From contig MEFY01000002.1 in the NCBI GenBank assembly GCA_001725325.1, positions 1,553,559 to 1,617,558 on the forward strand: a stretch of 64,000 nucleotides of DNA. The letters are read 5' to 3'. Numbering within the stretch: the stretch's first letter is position 1; the number at the start of each line of letters is the position of its first letter. The notes under the pieces are model-generated. The model searched no databases and was not told the origin of the DNA. It worked only from the letters and a program-made list of their open reading frames with translations. A program made the translations under genes and the position numbers. Positions 51,180 through 59,491 of this stretch are shown here, piece by piece. This DNA is from Leifsonia sp. SCN 70-46 (GTDB taxonomy: Bacteria > Actinomycetota > Actinomycetes > Actinomycetales > Microbacteriaceae).

Positions 51180-52307
51180 ATGGCGAAGACGGCTGTACAT
51201 TTCGGCGCTGGCAACATCGGGCGCGGCTTCGTGGCGCAGTTCCTGCACGAGAGCGGCTACGAGGTGGTGTTCGCCGACGTCAGCGAGGAGCTCATCGGCG
51301 CCCTCCAGGCGCGCGACTCTTACGAGGTCATCGAGGTGGGCGAGGGCGCCCAGACGAAGACCGTCGACAACTACCGCGCCATCAACTCCAAGACCCACGA
51401 GGCCGAGGTCATCGCCGAGATCGCCGCGGCCGACATCGTCACGACGGCCGTGGGGGCGCGCATCCTGCAGTTCGTGGCGCCCGTCATCGCGAAGGGCCTC
51501 GGGGCGCGCACCAACCCCGAGCCGCTCGTCGTGATCGCGTGCGAGAACGCGATCGGCGGCACCGACATCCTCGCCGCGGAGGTGCGCAAGCACGACCCCG
51601 CTGAGAACGCCGTCTTCGCGAACTGCGCGATCGACCGCATCGTCCCCGAGCAGTCAGGCGGCCTCGACGTGACGATCGAGTCGTTCTTCGAGTGGGTGGT
51701 CGACAAGACACCGTTCGGCGGCAGCACCCCCGACATCTACGGCGTCACGTGGGTCGACGACCTCGGGCCGTTCATCGAGCGCAAGCTCTTCACGGTCAAT
51801 ACCGCCCACGCCGCGGCCGCGTACCACGGCATCGACCGCGGCTGGGTGTCGATCCGCGAGGCGCTCGCGACCCCGGAGCTGCAGGCCGAGATCCGCGCGG
51901 TGCTCGCCGAGACCAAGGCCCTGCTCGTCGCCAAGCACGGCTTCGACGCCGACGAGCAGCAGGCCTACATCGAGAAGACGCTCAAGCGCATCTCGAACCC
52001 CGCCCTCCCCGACACGTGCGAGCGCGTGGGCCGCGGGCCGCTGCGCAAGCTCAGCCGGCACGAGCGCTTCATCGGACCCGCCGCCGAGCTCGCCGAGCGC
52101 GGCATGGAGGTCTGGAACCTCCTCAACGCCGTGGGCGCGGCGCTGCGCTTCGACGTGGAGGAGGACGCCGAGAGCGTCGAGCTGCAGGCACTGCTCGCCT
52201 CGGGCGCGCCCGCGGACGCCCTCGCGCAGACGATCACGGGGCTCGAGCCGTCGCATCCGCTCTTCCCGCATGTCGTCGAGGTCGTCGAGCTGCGGCTGGC
52301 GCGCTGA
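51180..52307 (+). CDS. mtlD: Mannitol-1-phosphate 5-dehydrogenase
   Basis: 375-residue NAD-dependent polyol dehydrogenase: mannitol 1-phosphate to fructose 6-phosphate. The N-terminal Rossmann motif is HFGAGNIGRGFVA (residues about 7-19). The catalytic region contains ERKLFTVNTAHAAAAYHG, with the conserved lysine and N-x-x-H pair of the family. The C-terminus is helical. No mannitol PTS gene is in the window. It shares its stop with the start of the next gene (TGATG), so the two downstream membrane proteins may be co-expressed. Confidence 0.92.
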   Translation: MAKTAVHFGAGNIGRGFVAQFLHESGYEVVFADVSEELIGALQARDSYEVIEVGEGAQTKTVDNYRAINSKTHEAEVIAEIAAADIVTTAVGARILQFVAPVIAKGLGARTNPEPLVVIACENAIGGTDILAAEVRKHDPAENAVFANCAIDRIVPEQSGGLDVTIESFFEWVVDKTPFGGSTPDIYGVTWVDDLGPFIERKLFTVNTAHAAAAYHGIDRGWVSIREALATPELQAEIRAVLAETKALLVAKHGFDADEQQAYIEKTLKRISNPALPDTCERVGRGPLRKLSRHERFIGPAAELAERGMEVWNLLNAVGAALRFDVEEDAESVELQALLASGAPADALAQTITGLEPSHPLFPHVVEVVELRLAR

Positions 52308-52726
52308 TGGCCCAGGTCGAGGATGACGACGCCGCCCTGTCGTGGGCGGGCGACGAGTCCCGGCGCGCGCCGGAGCCCGCGCCCCGGGTCGAGCTCGTCG
52401 AGACCGCTGCGACGCCGGCCCGCGCCCAGATCCCCGCTGCCCTGCTCGTCACGTACGGCATCCTCGCGGGGGCGTACCTCATCTACACGCTCGGCTGGGT
52501 CGTGAGCGTGCAGCGCTACAACACCGCGAACCTCACCTCGACCGAGCCCCTCAACGCGTTCATGTTCGGGCTGGGGGAGCTGCTGGCCATCGCGTCTCCG
52601 CTGCTCTGGTTCGTGTCGGGCCTCCTGCTCACGCGCGGCCGCAAGCCGTTCGTGACGCTCGTGGCCCTCGTCGTCGGTCTCGTCGTGGTGCTGCCATGGC
52701 CGTTCGTGCTGGGGGTGTGGCAGTGA
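52307..52726 (+). CDS. Small membrane protein downstream of mtlD
   Basis: 139 residues: about 45 acidic, proline-rich cytoplasmic residues (VEDDDAALSWAGDESRRAPEP), then three hydrophobic helices (about 46-66, 86-105, 113-135). Family not recognised. The ATG overlaps the mtlD stop by one base, and its own TGA overlaps the GTG of the next gene. The pair may form a complex. Confidence 0.65.
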   Translation: MAQVEDDDAALSWAGDESRRAPEPAPRVELVETAATPARAQIPAALLVTYGILAGAYLIYTLGWVVSVQRYNTANLTSTEPLNAFMFGLGELLAIASPLLWFVSGLLLTRGRKPFVTLVALVVGLVVVLPWPFVLGVWQ

Positions 52727-53112
52727 GCATCGCCGACTCGGAGAACCCGATCGAGGAGATCGTCCAGGACGACGCGCGCGAGTCGCGCCGCGGCCGCTAC
52801 GGCTGGCTGAGCCTCGTGGTCGCCGCGCTGTTCGGCCTGTTCTACGCGTACGACGTGTGGGAGGCGATCGGCAACCTGTTCCTGCTGCCGGGCCAGCTGA
52901 GCCAGCTCGGGCTCGACAAGTACATCCCGTGGGCGGTGCTGTGGGTCGACCTCGCGGTGCCCGTGGTGGTGTTCGCCGTCGCCATCCTCGTCGGGCGCCG
53001 CCGCGGGGTGCTCGCGCGCGCGCTCATCCTGCTGTGCGGCCTCGCCGTCGTCGCGGGCCTCACGATGACGCTCCTGGGCCTCGCGACGCTCTCGAACCCG
53101 TTCCTGCGCTAG
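52723..53112 (+). CDS. Small membrane protein, second of a coupled pair
   Basis: 129 residues: acidic N-terminus (SENPIEEIVQDDARESRRGR), then three helices (about 27-45, 68-90, 96-120). Family not recognised. GTG 52723 overlaps the preceding TGA (GTGA). Its end overlaps the convergent DoxX gene by 4 bp. Confidence 0.65.
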   Translation: MSIADSENPIEEIVQDDARESRRGRYGWLSLVVAALFGLFYAYDVWEAIGNLFLLPGQLSQLGLDKYIPWAVLWVDLAVPVVVFAVAILVGRRRGVLARALILLCGLAVVAGLTMTLLGLATLSNPFLR

Positions 53113-53483
53113 ACGACCGCGAGCAGCACGACGAGGATGAGCGCCACCTGCGCGAGGTAGCGCGGCCAGAACGGGAACGCGGCTCGGCCGAAGCGCTCGG
53201 GGTTGTCGGCGGCGTGCGCGTTCGCCGGGAACACGGCGATGAGGAACAGCACGAGCGCGATGCCCGCGGCGAACCGCGTGGCGGGCACGAGGATGCCGAC
53301 GGCCCCCGCGATCTCGCACACCCCCGTGAACCGCACGAGGGCCTTGCCGCTCACGCGCCGCTTGAGGGCCTCGGGGATCATGGCGCTCATGCCGCGCGCC
53401 ACGGACGGCACGAAGTGCGACACCCCCATGCCGAAGAACATGACCGCGAGCGCGATCCTGATGACCCACTGCGCGGTATCCAT
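53109..53483 (-). CDS. DoxX-family membrane protein
   Basis: 124 residues with four helices. WVIRIALAVMFFGMGVSHFVP, then FTGVCEIAGAVGILVPATRFAAGIALVLFLIAVFPANAHAA, is typical of the DoxX/MauE-like quinone-associated membrane proteins of unknown precise role. ATG 53483 (MDTAQW) is used; an in-frame ATG 9 bp upstream adds MGG and is equally possible. Divergent from serA. Confidence 0.8.
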   Translation of the reverse strand: MDTAQWVIRIALAVMFFGMGVSHFVPSVARGMSAMIPEALKRRVSGKALVRFTGVCEIAGAVGILVPATRFAAGIALVLFLIAVFPANAHAADNPERFGRAAFPFWPRYLAQVALILVVLLAVV

Positions 53484-53570
53484 GCCTCCCATCGTCACAC
53501 GGTCGGGAGGGGGTCGCGCCACCCGGTAAAGTGACTCGGGTTCCCCGCCTCTAACGAAGGACTCGATCTC

Positions 53571-55163
53571 GTGGCCAAGCCGATCGTCCTGATCGCCGAA
53601 GAACTCTCTCCCGCTACCGTCGAAGCCCTCGGGCCCGACTTCGACGTCCGCTCCGTGGACGGCACCGACCGTGCGGCGCTGCTCTCCGCGCTCGCGGATG
53701 CGAACGCGATCCTCATCCGCTCCGCGACCAACGTCGACGCCGAGGCCATCGCTGCGGCGCCGAGGCTCAAGGTCGTCGCGCGCGCGGGCGTCGGGCTCGA
53801 CAACGTCGACATCAAGGCGGCGACCGCCGCGGGCGTCATGGTCGTCAACGCGCCCACGTCGAACATCATCTCGGCCGCCGAGCTCACGGTCGGCCACATC
53901 CTCTCGCTCGCGCGCCACATCCCCGCGGCGCACGCCAACCTCGCCGCCGGCACGTGGGCCCGCTCGAAGTACACGGGCACCGAGCTCTTCGAGAAGACCA
54001 TCGGCATCATCGGCCTCGGCCGCATCGGCGCCCTCATCACCGAGCGCCTGCAGGCCTTCGGCATGAACGTCGTCGCGTACGACCCCTACGTCACCGCCAC
54101 GCGCGCCCAGCAGCTCGGCGTCACGCTCCTGGGCCTCGACGAGCTGCTCGCGACCTCCGACTTCATCACGATCCACATGCCCAAGACGCCCGAGACCACG
54201 GGCATGATCGGCACCGACCAGCTCGCGACGATGAAGCCCACGGCCTACATCGTCAACGTCGCGCGTGGCGGCCTCATCGACGAGGACGCGCTCTACGCGG
54301 CCCTCAAGTCGAAGCGCATCGCCGGCGCGGGCCTCGACGTGTTCGTGAGCGAGCCGCCCAAGGACTCGCCCCTGCTCGGACTCGACAACGTCGTGCTCAC
54401 GCCGCACCTCGGCGCGTCGACGGACGAGGCGCAGGAGAAGGCCGGCGTCTCCGTCGCCCGCTCGGTGCGCCTCGCGCTCGACGGCGAGCTCGTGCCCGAC
54501 GCGGTCAACGTGGCCGGGGGCGCCATCGACCCGAGCGTGCGCCCGGGCATCCCGCTCATGGAGAAGCTCGGCCAGGTCTTCGCGGGCCTCGCCGACAGCC
54601 CCATCACATCGATCGACGTCGAGGTGCGCGGCGAGATCGTCGCCCACGACGTCAACGTGCTCAAGCTCGCGGCGCTCAAGGGCGTCTTCTCGAACATCGT
54701 GAGCGAGTCGGTGAGCTACGTCAACGCACCGCTCCTCGCGGAGCAGCGCGGCATCACCGTGCGCCTGTCGACCGACGCGTCGAGCGAGGAGTACCGCAAC
54801 CTGCTCACGATCCGTGGCTCGCTCTCGAGCGGGGCCGCCGTCTCGGTCTCGGGAACCCTCACGGGCACCAAGCAGACCCAGAAGATCGTCGAGATCAACG
54901 GCTACGACGTCGAGGTGCCGGTCGCCCAGCACCTCATCGTCATGATCTACACCGACCGCCCCGGCATCGTCGCGGTGTACGGCAAGGAGTTCGGCGACGC
55001 GAGCATCAACATCGCGGGCATGCAGATCGCCCGTCAGAGCGCGGGCGGCCAGGCGCTCAGCGTGCTGACCGTCGACTCGCCCGTGCCCGACGAGCTGCTC
55101 GAGAAGGTGCGCACCACGATCGATGCCGACCTCCTGCGGGAGATCGACATCGTCGAGGGCTAG
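53571..55163 (+). CDS. serA: D-3-phosphoglycerate dehydrogenase
   Basis: First enzyme of serine synthesis. 530 residues, long (type 1) form as in mycobacteria. Substrate domain ARAGVGLDNVDIKAATAAGV, NAD motif IGIIGLGRIGALI (residues about 144-156), and catalytic H in LTPHLGASTDEAQ. An intervening (ASB) domain occupies about 315-455, and the C-terminal ACT domain (455-530) begins HLIVMIYTDRPGIVAVYG, the serine-feedback site. GTG 53571 has GAAGGA upstream and TAAAGT (53527-53532) as a likely -10. Confidence 0.95.
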   Translation: MAKPIVLIAEELSPATVEALGPDFDVRSVDGTDRAALLSALADANAILIRSATNVDAEAIAAAPRLKVVARAGVGLDNVDIKAATAAGVMVVNAPTSNIISAAELTVGHILSLARHIPAAHANLAAGTWARSKYTGTELFEKTIGIIGLGRIGALITERLQAFGMNVVAYDPYVTATRAQQLGVTLLGLDELLATSDFITIHMPKTPETTGMIGTDQLATMKPTAYIVNVARGGLIDEDALYAALKSKRIAGAGLDVFVSEPPKDSPLLGLDNVVLTPHLGASTDEAQEKAGVSVARSVRLALDGELVPDAVNVAGGAIDPSVRPGIPLMEKLGQVFAGLADSPITSIDVEVRGEIVAHDVNVLKLAALKGVFSNIVSESVSYVNAPLLAEQRGITVRLSTDASSEEYRNLLTIRGSLSSGAAVSVSGTLTGTKQTQKIVEINGYDVEVPVAQHLIVMIYTDRPGIVAVYGKEFGDASINIAGMQIARQSAGGQALSVLTVDSPVPDELLEKVRTTIDADLLREIDIVEG

Positions 55164-55182
55164 CCGCGCCTTCTAGATCCTT

Positions 55183-55440
55183 CTAGACGACGTCGTCGGG
55201 CGTCGTGCTCGTGCGGCGCTGGGCCACGCTCGCGCCGTTCGCGTCCACGCCCTGCGTCACGGTCGTGACGCTCTGGCGCTTGCGCAGCATCAGCACGAGG
55301 CCGATGACGAACACGATGAAGCCAGCACCCATGAGGATGTAGCCCACGAGGTCGAGATCCACGAAGGAGTTCTCGAGGTTCACGGCGAAGGTGAGGATCG
55401 CGCCGATCACGAAAAGGACGATTCCGGTTCCAATACTCAT
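55183..55440 (-). CDS. DUF6458-like small membrane protein
   Basis: 85 residues with two helices (MSIGTGIVLFVIGAILTFAV, and ILMGAGFIVFVIGLVLML), linked by NLENSFVDLDLVGY, and a Thr/Arg-rich tail. This arrangement is a widespread actinobacterial family of unknown function. ATG 55440 is chosen over the in-frame GTG three codons upstream because a -10 element lies 7 nt before it. Confidence 0.78.
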   Translation of the reverse strand: MSIGTGIVLFVIGAILTFAVNLENSFVDLDLVGYILMGAGFIVFVIGLVLMLRKRQSVTTVTQGVDANGASVAQRRTSTTPDDVV

Positions 55441-55447
55441 GGGCGTC

Positions 55448-55453
55448 ACGCTA
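55448..55453 (-). promoter_or_regulatory. -10 element, leaderless start of DUF6458-like gene
   Basis: TAGCGT on the minus strand, 7 nt before the ATG at 55440. Confidence 0.58.
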
Positions 55454-55493
55454 GCCAGCGTCGCCGGGTAATCGGAGGGGGTTGCGCTGCCGA

Positions 55494-55499
55494 TATCGT
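55494..55499 (+). promoter_or_regulatory. -10 element, leaderless start of leuB
   Basis: TATCGT, 6 nt before the ATG at 55506; no Shine-Dalgarno sequence. Confidence 0.6.
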
Positions 55500-55505
55500 T
55501 GTGCC

Positions 55506-56552
55506 ATGCCCAGTAGTTCGTTCTCGCTTGCAGTCATCCCCGGCGACGGCATCGGCCCCGAGGTCATCGCCGAGGCCCTCAAGGTCCTGAAGGCGACGGG
55601 GGTGGATGCCACGGCGAGGGAGTACCCGTTCGGCGCCGGCCACTACCTCGCGACGGGCAGCATCCTCGAGCAGTCCGACCTCGACGCGCTCGCGGCGCAC
55701 GACGCCATCCTCCTGGGCGCGATCGGCGGAGACCCGCGCGACGCGCGCCTCGCAGGCGGCATCATCGAGCGCGGCCTGCTGCTCAAGCTCCGCTTCGCGT
55801 TCGACCACTACGTCAACCTGCGGCCCACGACCATCTTCCCGGGCGTGGTCTCCCCGCTCGCCGAGCCGGGTGACGTCGACTTCGTCGTCGTGCGCGAGGG
55901 CACAGAGGGGCCGTACGTCGGCAACGGCGGCGCCATCCGTGCCGGCACCCCGCACGAGATCGCGACCGAGGTCTCGATCAACACCGCGCACGGCGTCGAC
56001 CGCGTCGTGAAGTTCGCGTTCGAGCAGGCCGAGAAGCGCCGCAAGAAGCTCACGCTCGTGCACAAGACCAACGTGCTCACCAACGCGGGCGCGCTGTGGC
56101 AGCGCCTCGTCGCGGCGGAGGCGGCCCGTCACCCGGACGTGGAGTGGGACTACCTCCACGTCGACGCGGCGACCATCTTCCTGGTCACGAATCCTGCTAG
56201 ATTCGACGTCATCGTCACGGACAACCTCTTCGGCGACATCCTCACCGATCTCGCTGCCGCAATCAGCGGCGGCATCGGACTGGCGGCCTCGGGCAATATC
56301 AACCCGGACGGCACCTTCCCCTCGATGTTCGAGCCCGTGCACGGGTCGGCCCCGGACATCGCCGGCAAGCAGCTCGCCGACCCCACGGCGGCGATCCTCT
56401 CGGTAGCGCTCCTCCTCAGCCATCGCGGCGAGGATGAGGCGGCCGCGCGGATCACCTCGGCCGTCGAGGCCGACCTCGCCGGGAGGGGCTCAGCGAAACG
56501 ATCGACTTCGGAGATCGGCGACGCCATCGCCGCCCGCGTCTCCCAGGCGTAA
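55506..56552 (+). CDS. leuB: 3-isopropylmalate dehydrogenase
   Basis: Leucine synthesis: oxidative decarboxylation of 3-isopropylmalate. 348 residues of the shorter actinobacterial type. [10 protein letters not shown] at residues 10-19, substrate arginines around [28 protein letters not shown], and the metal/NAD region [20 protein letters not shown] followed by [13 protein letters not shown]. The start at 55506 is set by the -10 element; an in-frame start at 55482 is less likely. ilvE follows after 13 bp. Confidence 0.95.
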   Translation: MPSSSFSLAVIPGDGIGPEVIAEALKVLKATGVDATAREYPFGAGHYLATGSILEQSDLDALAAHDAILLGAIGGDPRDARLAGGIIERGLLLKLRFAFDHYVNLRPTTIFPGVVSPLAEPGDVDFVVVREGTEGPYVGNGGAIRAGTPHEIATEVSINTAHGVDRVVKFAFEQAEKRRKKLTLVHKTNVLTNAGALWQRLVAAEAARHPDVEWDYLHVDAATIFLVTNPARFDVIVTDNLFGDILTDLAAAISGGIGLAASGNINPDGTFPSMFEPVHGSAPDIAGKQLADPTAAILSVALLLSHRGEDEAAARITSAVEADLAGRGSAKRSTSEIGDAIAARVSQA

Positions 56553-56565
56553 CCTAAGGATCACC

Positions 56566-57672
56566 ATGAAGAACCTCCTCGCACCCCGCACCCTCGAGTT
56601 CGCAGTCCAGACGAACGAGGCGGCCCGCTCCGCGGCCGAGCACGCGGACATCATCGCCGAGCCCGGGTTCGGCCAGCACTTCACCGACCACATGGTCGAC
56701 ATCTGCTGGTCGGAGATGGGCGGCTGGCACCGTCCGCGCGTGCAGCCCTACGGCCCCATCGCGATGGATCCGGCCGCGGCGGTGCTGCACTACGCGCAGG
56801 AGGTCTTCGAGGGCCTCAAGGCCTACCGCCACGAGGATGGGTCGATCTGGACCTTCCGCCCCGAGATGAACGCCGAGCGCATGAAGCGCTCCGCCGCCCG
56901 CCTCGCGCTGCCCGAGCTGCCCACCGAGTACTTCATCGAGTCGCTGCGCCAGCTCATCGCGGTCGACGCGCGCTGGGTGCCCTCGGCCCCCGACACGTCG
57001 CTCTACCTGCGCCCCTTCATGTTCGCGAAGGAGGCGTTCCTCGGCGTGCGCGCCGCGAAGAAGGTCAACTACTACGTCATCGCGAGCCCCGCGGGCGCGT
57101 ACTTCAGCGGGGGAGTCGCCCCGGTCTCGATCTGGATCTCGACGGACTACGCGCGCGCCGGCCGCGGTGGCACGGGCGCGGCGAAGACGGGCGGCAACTA
57201 CGCGTCGTCGCTCGTCGCCCAGCAGGAGGCGTACGACCACGGCTGCGCCCAGGTGCTCTTCCTCGACTCCGAGAAGAGCGAGTACCTCGAGGAGCTCGGC
57301 GGCATGAACGTCGTGTTCGTGTACAAGGACGGCCGCGTCGTCACCCCCGAGTCGTCGAGCATCCTCGAGGGCATCACCCTCGACTCGATCCTGCAGCTCG
57401 CGAAGGACCGCGGTCTCGACGTACAGCAGCGCAAGGTGTCGATCGCCGAGGTGCGCGAGGGCGTCGAGTCGGGCGAGATCGTCGAGATGTTCGCGTGCGG
57501 CACGGCCGCCGTCATCGTGCCCATCGCGGCCTTCAAGGCGCAGGGCTACACGATCGGCGACCCGGAGGCCCCGGCGGGCGAGCTCACGATGTCGCTGCGC
57601 GAGGAGCTCACGGGCATCCAGTACGGCAAGGTCGCCGACCGGCACGGATGGCTCACGCGCCTCGACGCATGA
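56566..57672 (+). CDS. ilvE: Branched-chain amino acid aminotransferase
   Basis: PLP enzyme (fold type IV) for the last step of leucine, isoleucine and valine synthesis. 368 residues. The PLP lysine is in GAAKTGGNYASSL (about residue 206). Other typical parts are YAQEVFEGLKAYRHEDG, RPFMFAKEAFLGV, and the phosphate-binding EMFACGTAAVIVPI. TAAGGA lies before the ATG. Its end overlaps the convergent hydrolase gene by 20 bp. Confidence 0.95.
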   Translation: MKNLLAPRTLEFAVQTNEAARSAAEHADIIAEPGFGQHFTDHMVDICWSEMGGWHRPRVQPYGPIAMDPAAAVLHYAQEVFEGLKAYRHEDGSIWTFRPEMNAERMKRSAARLALPELPTEYFIESLRQLIAVDARWVPSAPDTSLYLRPFMFAKEAFLGVRAAKKVNYYVIASPAGAYFSGGVAPVSIWISTDYARAGRGGTGAAKTGGNYASSLVAQQEAYDHGCAQVLFLDSEKSEYLEELGGMNVVFVYKDGRVVTPESSSILEGITLDSILQLAKDRGLDVQQRKVSIAEVREGVESGEIVEMFACGTAAVIVPIAAFKAQGYTIGDPEAPAGELTMSLREELTGIQYGKVADRHGWLTRLDA

Positions 57673-58240
57673 ACGCGGTGGCGGCGTCGGCCGCCTCGGT
57701 GAGGGCCTTCTTGGTGCTCAGCCCGTGGTTGGCGCCCTCGACCCACACGATCTCGACGGCGGGGGAGAGGGCGTAGCCCTCCACCTCGTCGCGCGTGCCG
57801 AACTCGTCGCGCGTGCCCTGCACGACGAGCAGGGGCGTGCGCAGGTGCTCGAGGTGCGCGGTGCGCAGCTGCTGCGGCTTGGCCGGCGGGTGGAACGGGT
57901 ACCCGAAGCACACGACCCCGCGTGCCGCGAGCTCGTCGGCGACGAGGGTCGCGACGCGGCCGCCCATCGAACGGCCGCCGATGTAGGGAGCTCCGCCCGC
58001 GGCCGCGACCGCCGCGAGGTACTCGCCCGCGAGGGTCTCGGCGCGCGGCGGCGGCTTGCGCACACCCTGGCGGCGCGCGGCCATGTAGGCGAACTCGAAG
58101 CGGGCGGTGCGGATGCCCCGGCTCGCGAGCGCGTCGGCGAGCTGGTTCATCCCCACGGAGTCCATGGCCGCGCCGGCACCGTGGCCCAGCACGAGCGTGG
58201 GTCCGCCCTCGGGCCCGGTCCACAGCAGGTCGACGCTCAT
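57653..58240 (-). CDS. KANL3/Tex30-type alpha/beta hydrolase
   Basis: 195 residues. The oxyanion segment LVLGHGAGAAMDS and the nucleophile elbow GGRSMGGRVAT (serine about residue 94) are present. The acid is in LVVQGTRDEFG, and the catalytic histidine is in EGANHGLS. This short, lidless form is typical of dienelactone-hydrolase-like proteins. Substrate unknown. Divergent from the fumarylacetoacetase-like gene, 15 bp apart. Confidence 0.82.
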   Translation of the reverse strand: MSVDLLWTGPEGGPTLVLGHGAGAAMDSVGMNQLADALASRGIRTARFEFAYMAARRQGVRKPPPRAETLAGEYLAAVAAAGGAPYIGGRSMGGRVATLVADELAARGVVCFGYPFHPPAKPQQLRTAHLEHLRTPLLVVQGTRDEFGTRDEVEGYALSPAVEIVWVEGANHGLSTKKALTEAADAATAFMRRGA

Positions 58241-58246
58241 GGCACG

Positions 58247-58252
58247 ATCGTA
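58247..58252 (-). promoter_or_regulatory. -10 element, leaderless start of alpha/beta hydrolase gene
   Basis: TACGAT on the minus strand, 6 nt before the ATG at 58240. Confidence 0.5.
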
Positions 58253-58255
58253 TCC

Positions 58256-59026
58256 ATGAAGATCGCGCGTTTCTCCTCAGCGTCGGGCGGAGACCCCCGC
58301 TACGGCATCCTCGACGGCACCGACCTCGTCGTCCTCGCGGGCGATCCGCTGTTCACGGGGTTCGAGACCCTCGACGAGCGCGTGCCGATCACGGAGGTGC
58401 GCCTGCTCGCCCCGGTCATCCCGCGCTCGAAGGTCATCGCGATCGGCCGCAACTACACGGCCCATGCCGAGGAGTTCGCCAACGAGGTGCCCGAGGAGCC
58501 CATGATGTTCCTCAAGCCCAACACCTCGGTCATCGGCCCGGGCGACGCGATAGTGCTCCCGAAGCAGAGCGAGCACGTCGACTTCGAGGGCGAGCTCGCG
58601 GTCGTGATCGGCAGTGTCGCGCGCAACGTCCCCGCGGCCGACGCCGCGAGCGTCATCTTCGGCTACACGATCGGCAACGACGTCTCCGCGCGCGACCTGC
58701 AGAAGCGCGACGGCCAGTGGGGGCGCGCGAAGGGCTTCGACACCTTCTGCCCGCTCGGGCCCATCATCCAGACCGAGCTCGACCTCGCGACCGAGACCAT
58801 CGAGTCCCGGCTCAACGGCGACGTCAGGCAGTCGGCGCCCTTCACCGAGCTCGTGCACGGCATTCCCGAGCTCGTGGCCTTCGCCTCCTCCGTCTTCACC
58901 CTCCTGCCGGGCGACGTCATCCTCACGGGCACCCCCGCCGGCGTCGCCCAGCTCGCCGACGGCGACACGATCGAGATCTCGGTGCCGGGCATCGGCACCC
59001 TGCGAAACCCCGTCCGCGCCGCCTAG
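58256..59026 (+). CDS. Fumarylacetoacetate hydrolase family protein (acylpyruvase-like)
   Basis: 256-residue FAH-fold enzyme. Typical parts are KVIAIGRNYTAHAEE, MFLKPNTSVIGPGDAI, the metal triad start VDFEGELAVVIG, FGYTIGNDVSARDLQ, and GDVILTGTPAGVA near the end. It is closer to the acylpyruvate/oxaloacetate-handling members than the longer paralogue at 5013, and its position between ilvE and gltX is the conserved one in actinobacteria. Probably a housekeeping hydrolase or decarboxylase of small oxo acids. A hairpin terminator follows. Confidence 0.88.
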   Translation: MKIARFSSASGGDPRYGILDGTDLVVLAGDPLFTGFETLDERVPITEVRLLAPVIPRSKVIAIGRNYTAHAEEFANEVPEEPMMFLKPNTSVIGPGDAIVLPKQSEHVDFEGELAVVIGSVARNVPAADAASVIFGYTIGNDVSARDLQKRDGQWGRAKGFDTFCPLGPIIQTELDLATETIESRLNGDVRQSAPFTELVHGIPELVAFASSVFTLLPGDVILTGTPAGVAQLADGDTIEISVPGIGTLRNPVRAA

Positions 59027-59064
59027 CCCGCCCTACACGACCCGTCCTCCCCAGCCGCGGCCGC

Positions 59065-59088
59065 CCCGCCGCTCGCGCCCGCGGCGGG
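59065..59088 (+). terminator. Hairpin terminator after the acylpyruvase-like gene
   Basis: CCCGCCGC (59065-59072) and GCGGCGGG (59081-59088) form an 8-bp GC stem with an 8-nt loop followed by TT, 38 bp after the stop codon. Confidence 0.55.
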
Positions 59089-59103
59089 TTCCGCTCGGAG
59101 GAT

Positions 59104-59122
59104 GTATGCCGCTGAGGCATAC
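59104..59122. promoter_or_regulatory. Operator of the toxin-antitoxin-like pair
   Basis: GTATGCC-GCTGA-GGCATAC, a perfect 7-bp inverted repeat with a 5-nt spacer. It runs into the -10 element of the antitoxin gene, the usual place for self-repression by a ribbon-helix-helix antitoxin. Confidence 0.65.
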
Positions 59123-59125
59123 GTT
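59120..59125 (+). promoter_or_regulatory. -10 element, leaderless start of antitoxin gene
   Basis: TACGTT, 6 nt before the ATG at 59132 and overlapping the operator. Confidence 0.6.
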
Positions 59126-59131
59126 CCCCGC

Positions 59132-59299
59132 ATGGACTCCATGACCCGCGTCTCGTTGTTCCTCCCCATCGAGCTGCTCGAGAGGCTGCGCGCGGTCGCG
59201 AGCCGTCGCAGCGAGCCCGTCGCGCACGTCGTGCGGGCCATCCTCGAGGCCGGCGCGGGGGACCATCGGCCGTTGCCGCGCGGAGGGATCCTGCCGTGA
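59132..59299 (+). CDS. Ribbon-helix-helix antitoxin (VapB-like)
   Basis: 55-residue DNA-binding protein: strand MTRVSLFLP, then IELLERLRAVASRR and SEPVAHVVRAILEAG, the strand-helix-helix pattern of the Arc/MetJ/CopG fold. The remaining tail would wrap the toxin. Start 59132 is fixed by the -10 element; ATG 59102 would place the operator inside the gene. GTG of the toxin overlaps its TGA. Confidence 0.75.
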   Translation: MDSMTRVSLFLPIELLERLRAVASRRSEPVAHVVRAILEAGAGDHRPLPRGGILP

Positions 59300-59478
59300 T
59301 CCTCGACGCCCAGACGCTGCTCGCCTACTTCGACAGGACGCACGAGCGCCACTGGTCTGCGGCGGGGGAGATCGAGCTCCTGGCCGAGACGGAGCGGCTC
59401 GTGGTGTCGCCGTTCGTGGTCGTCGAGCTCGAGAGGGCCGCGTCGCTCGCGGTGCTCGCCGAGCGGGACGACTCGTAG
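59296..59478 (+). pseudogene. Truncated PIN-domain toxin (VapC-like remnant)
   Basis: 60 codons starting [20 protein letters not shown], with the first PIN acidic residue D4 and a second at E44 in VVVELERA. Complete PIN toxins have about 130 residues with two further conserved aspartates. Here the frame stops after ERDDS, 13 bp before gltX, so roughly the last 70 residues are missing. It should be inactive as an RNase. The intact antitoxin and operator upstream suggest decay of the toxin first. Confidence 0.7.
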
Positions 59479-59491
59479 ACTTGACGGCGTT

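Noticed and set aside
55167-55188. Direct repeat CCTTCTAGA-T-CCTTCTAGA after serA as a terminator or att site
   Set aside because: It is short, supplies the overlapping stop region of the convergent gene, and no integrase or mobile gene is nearby.
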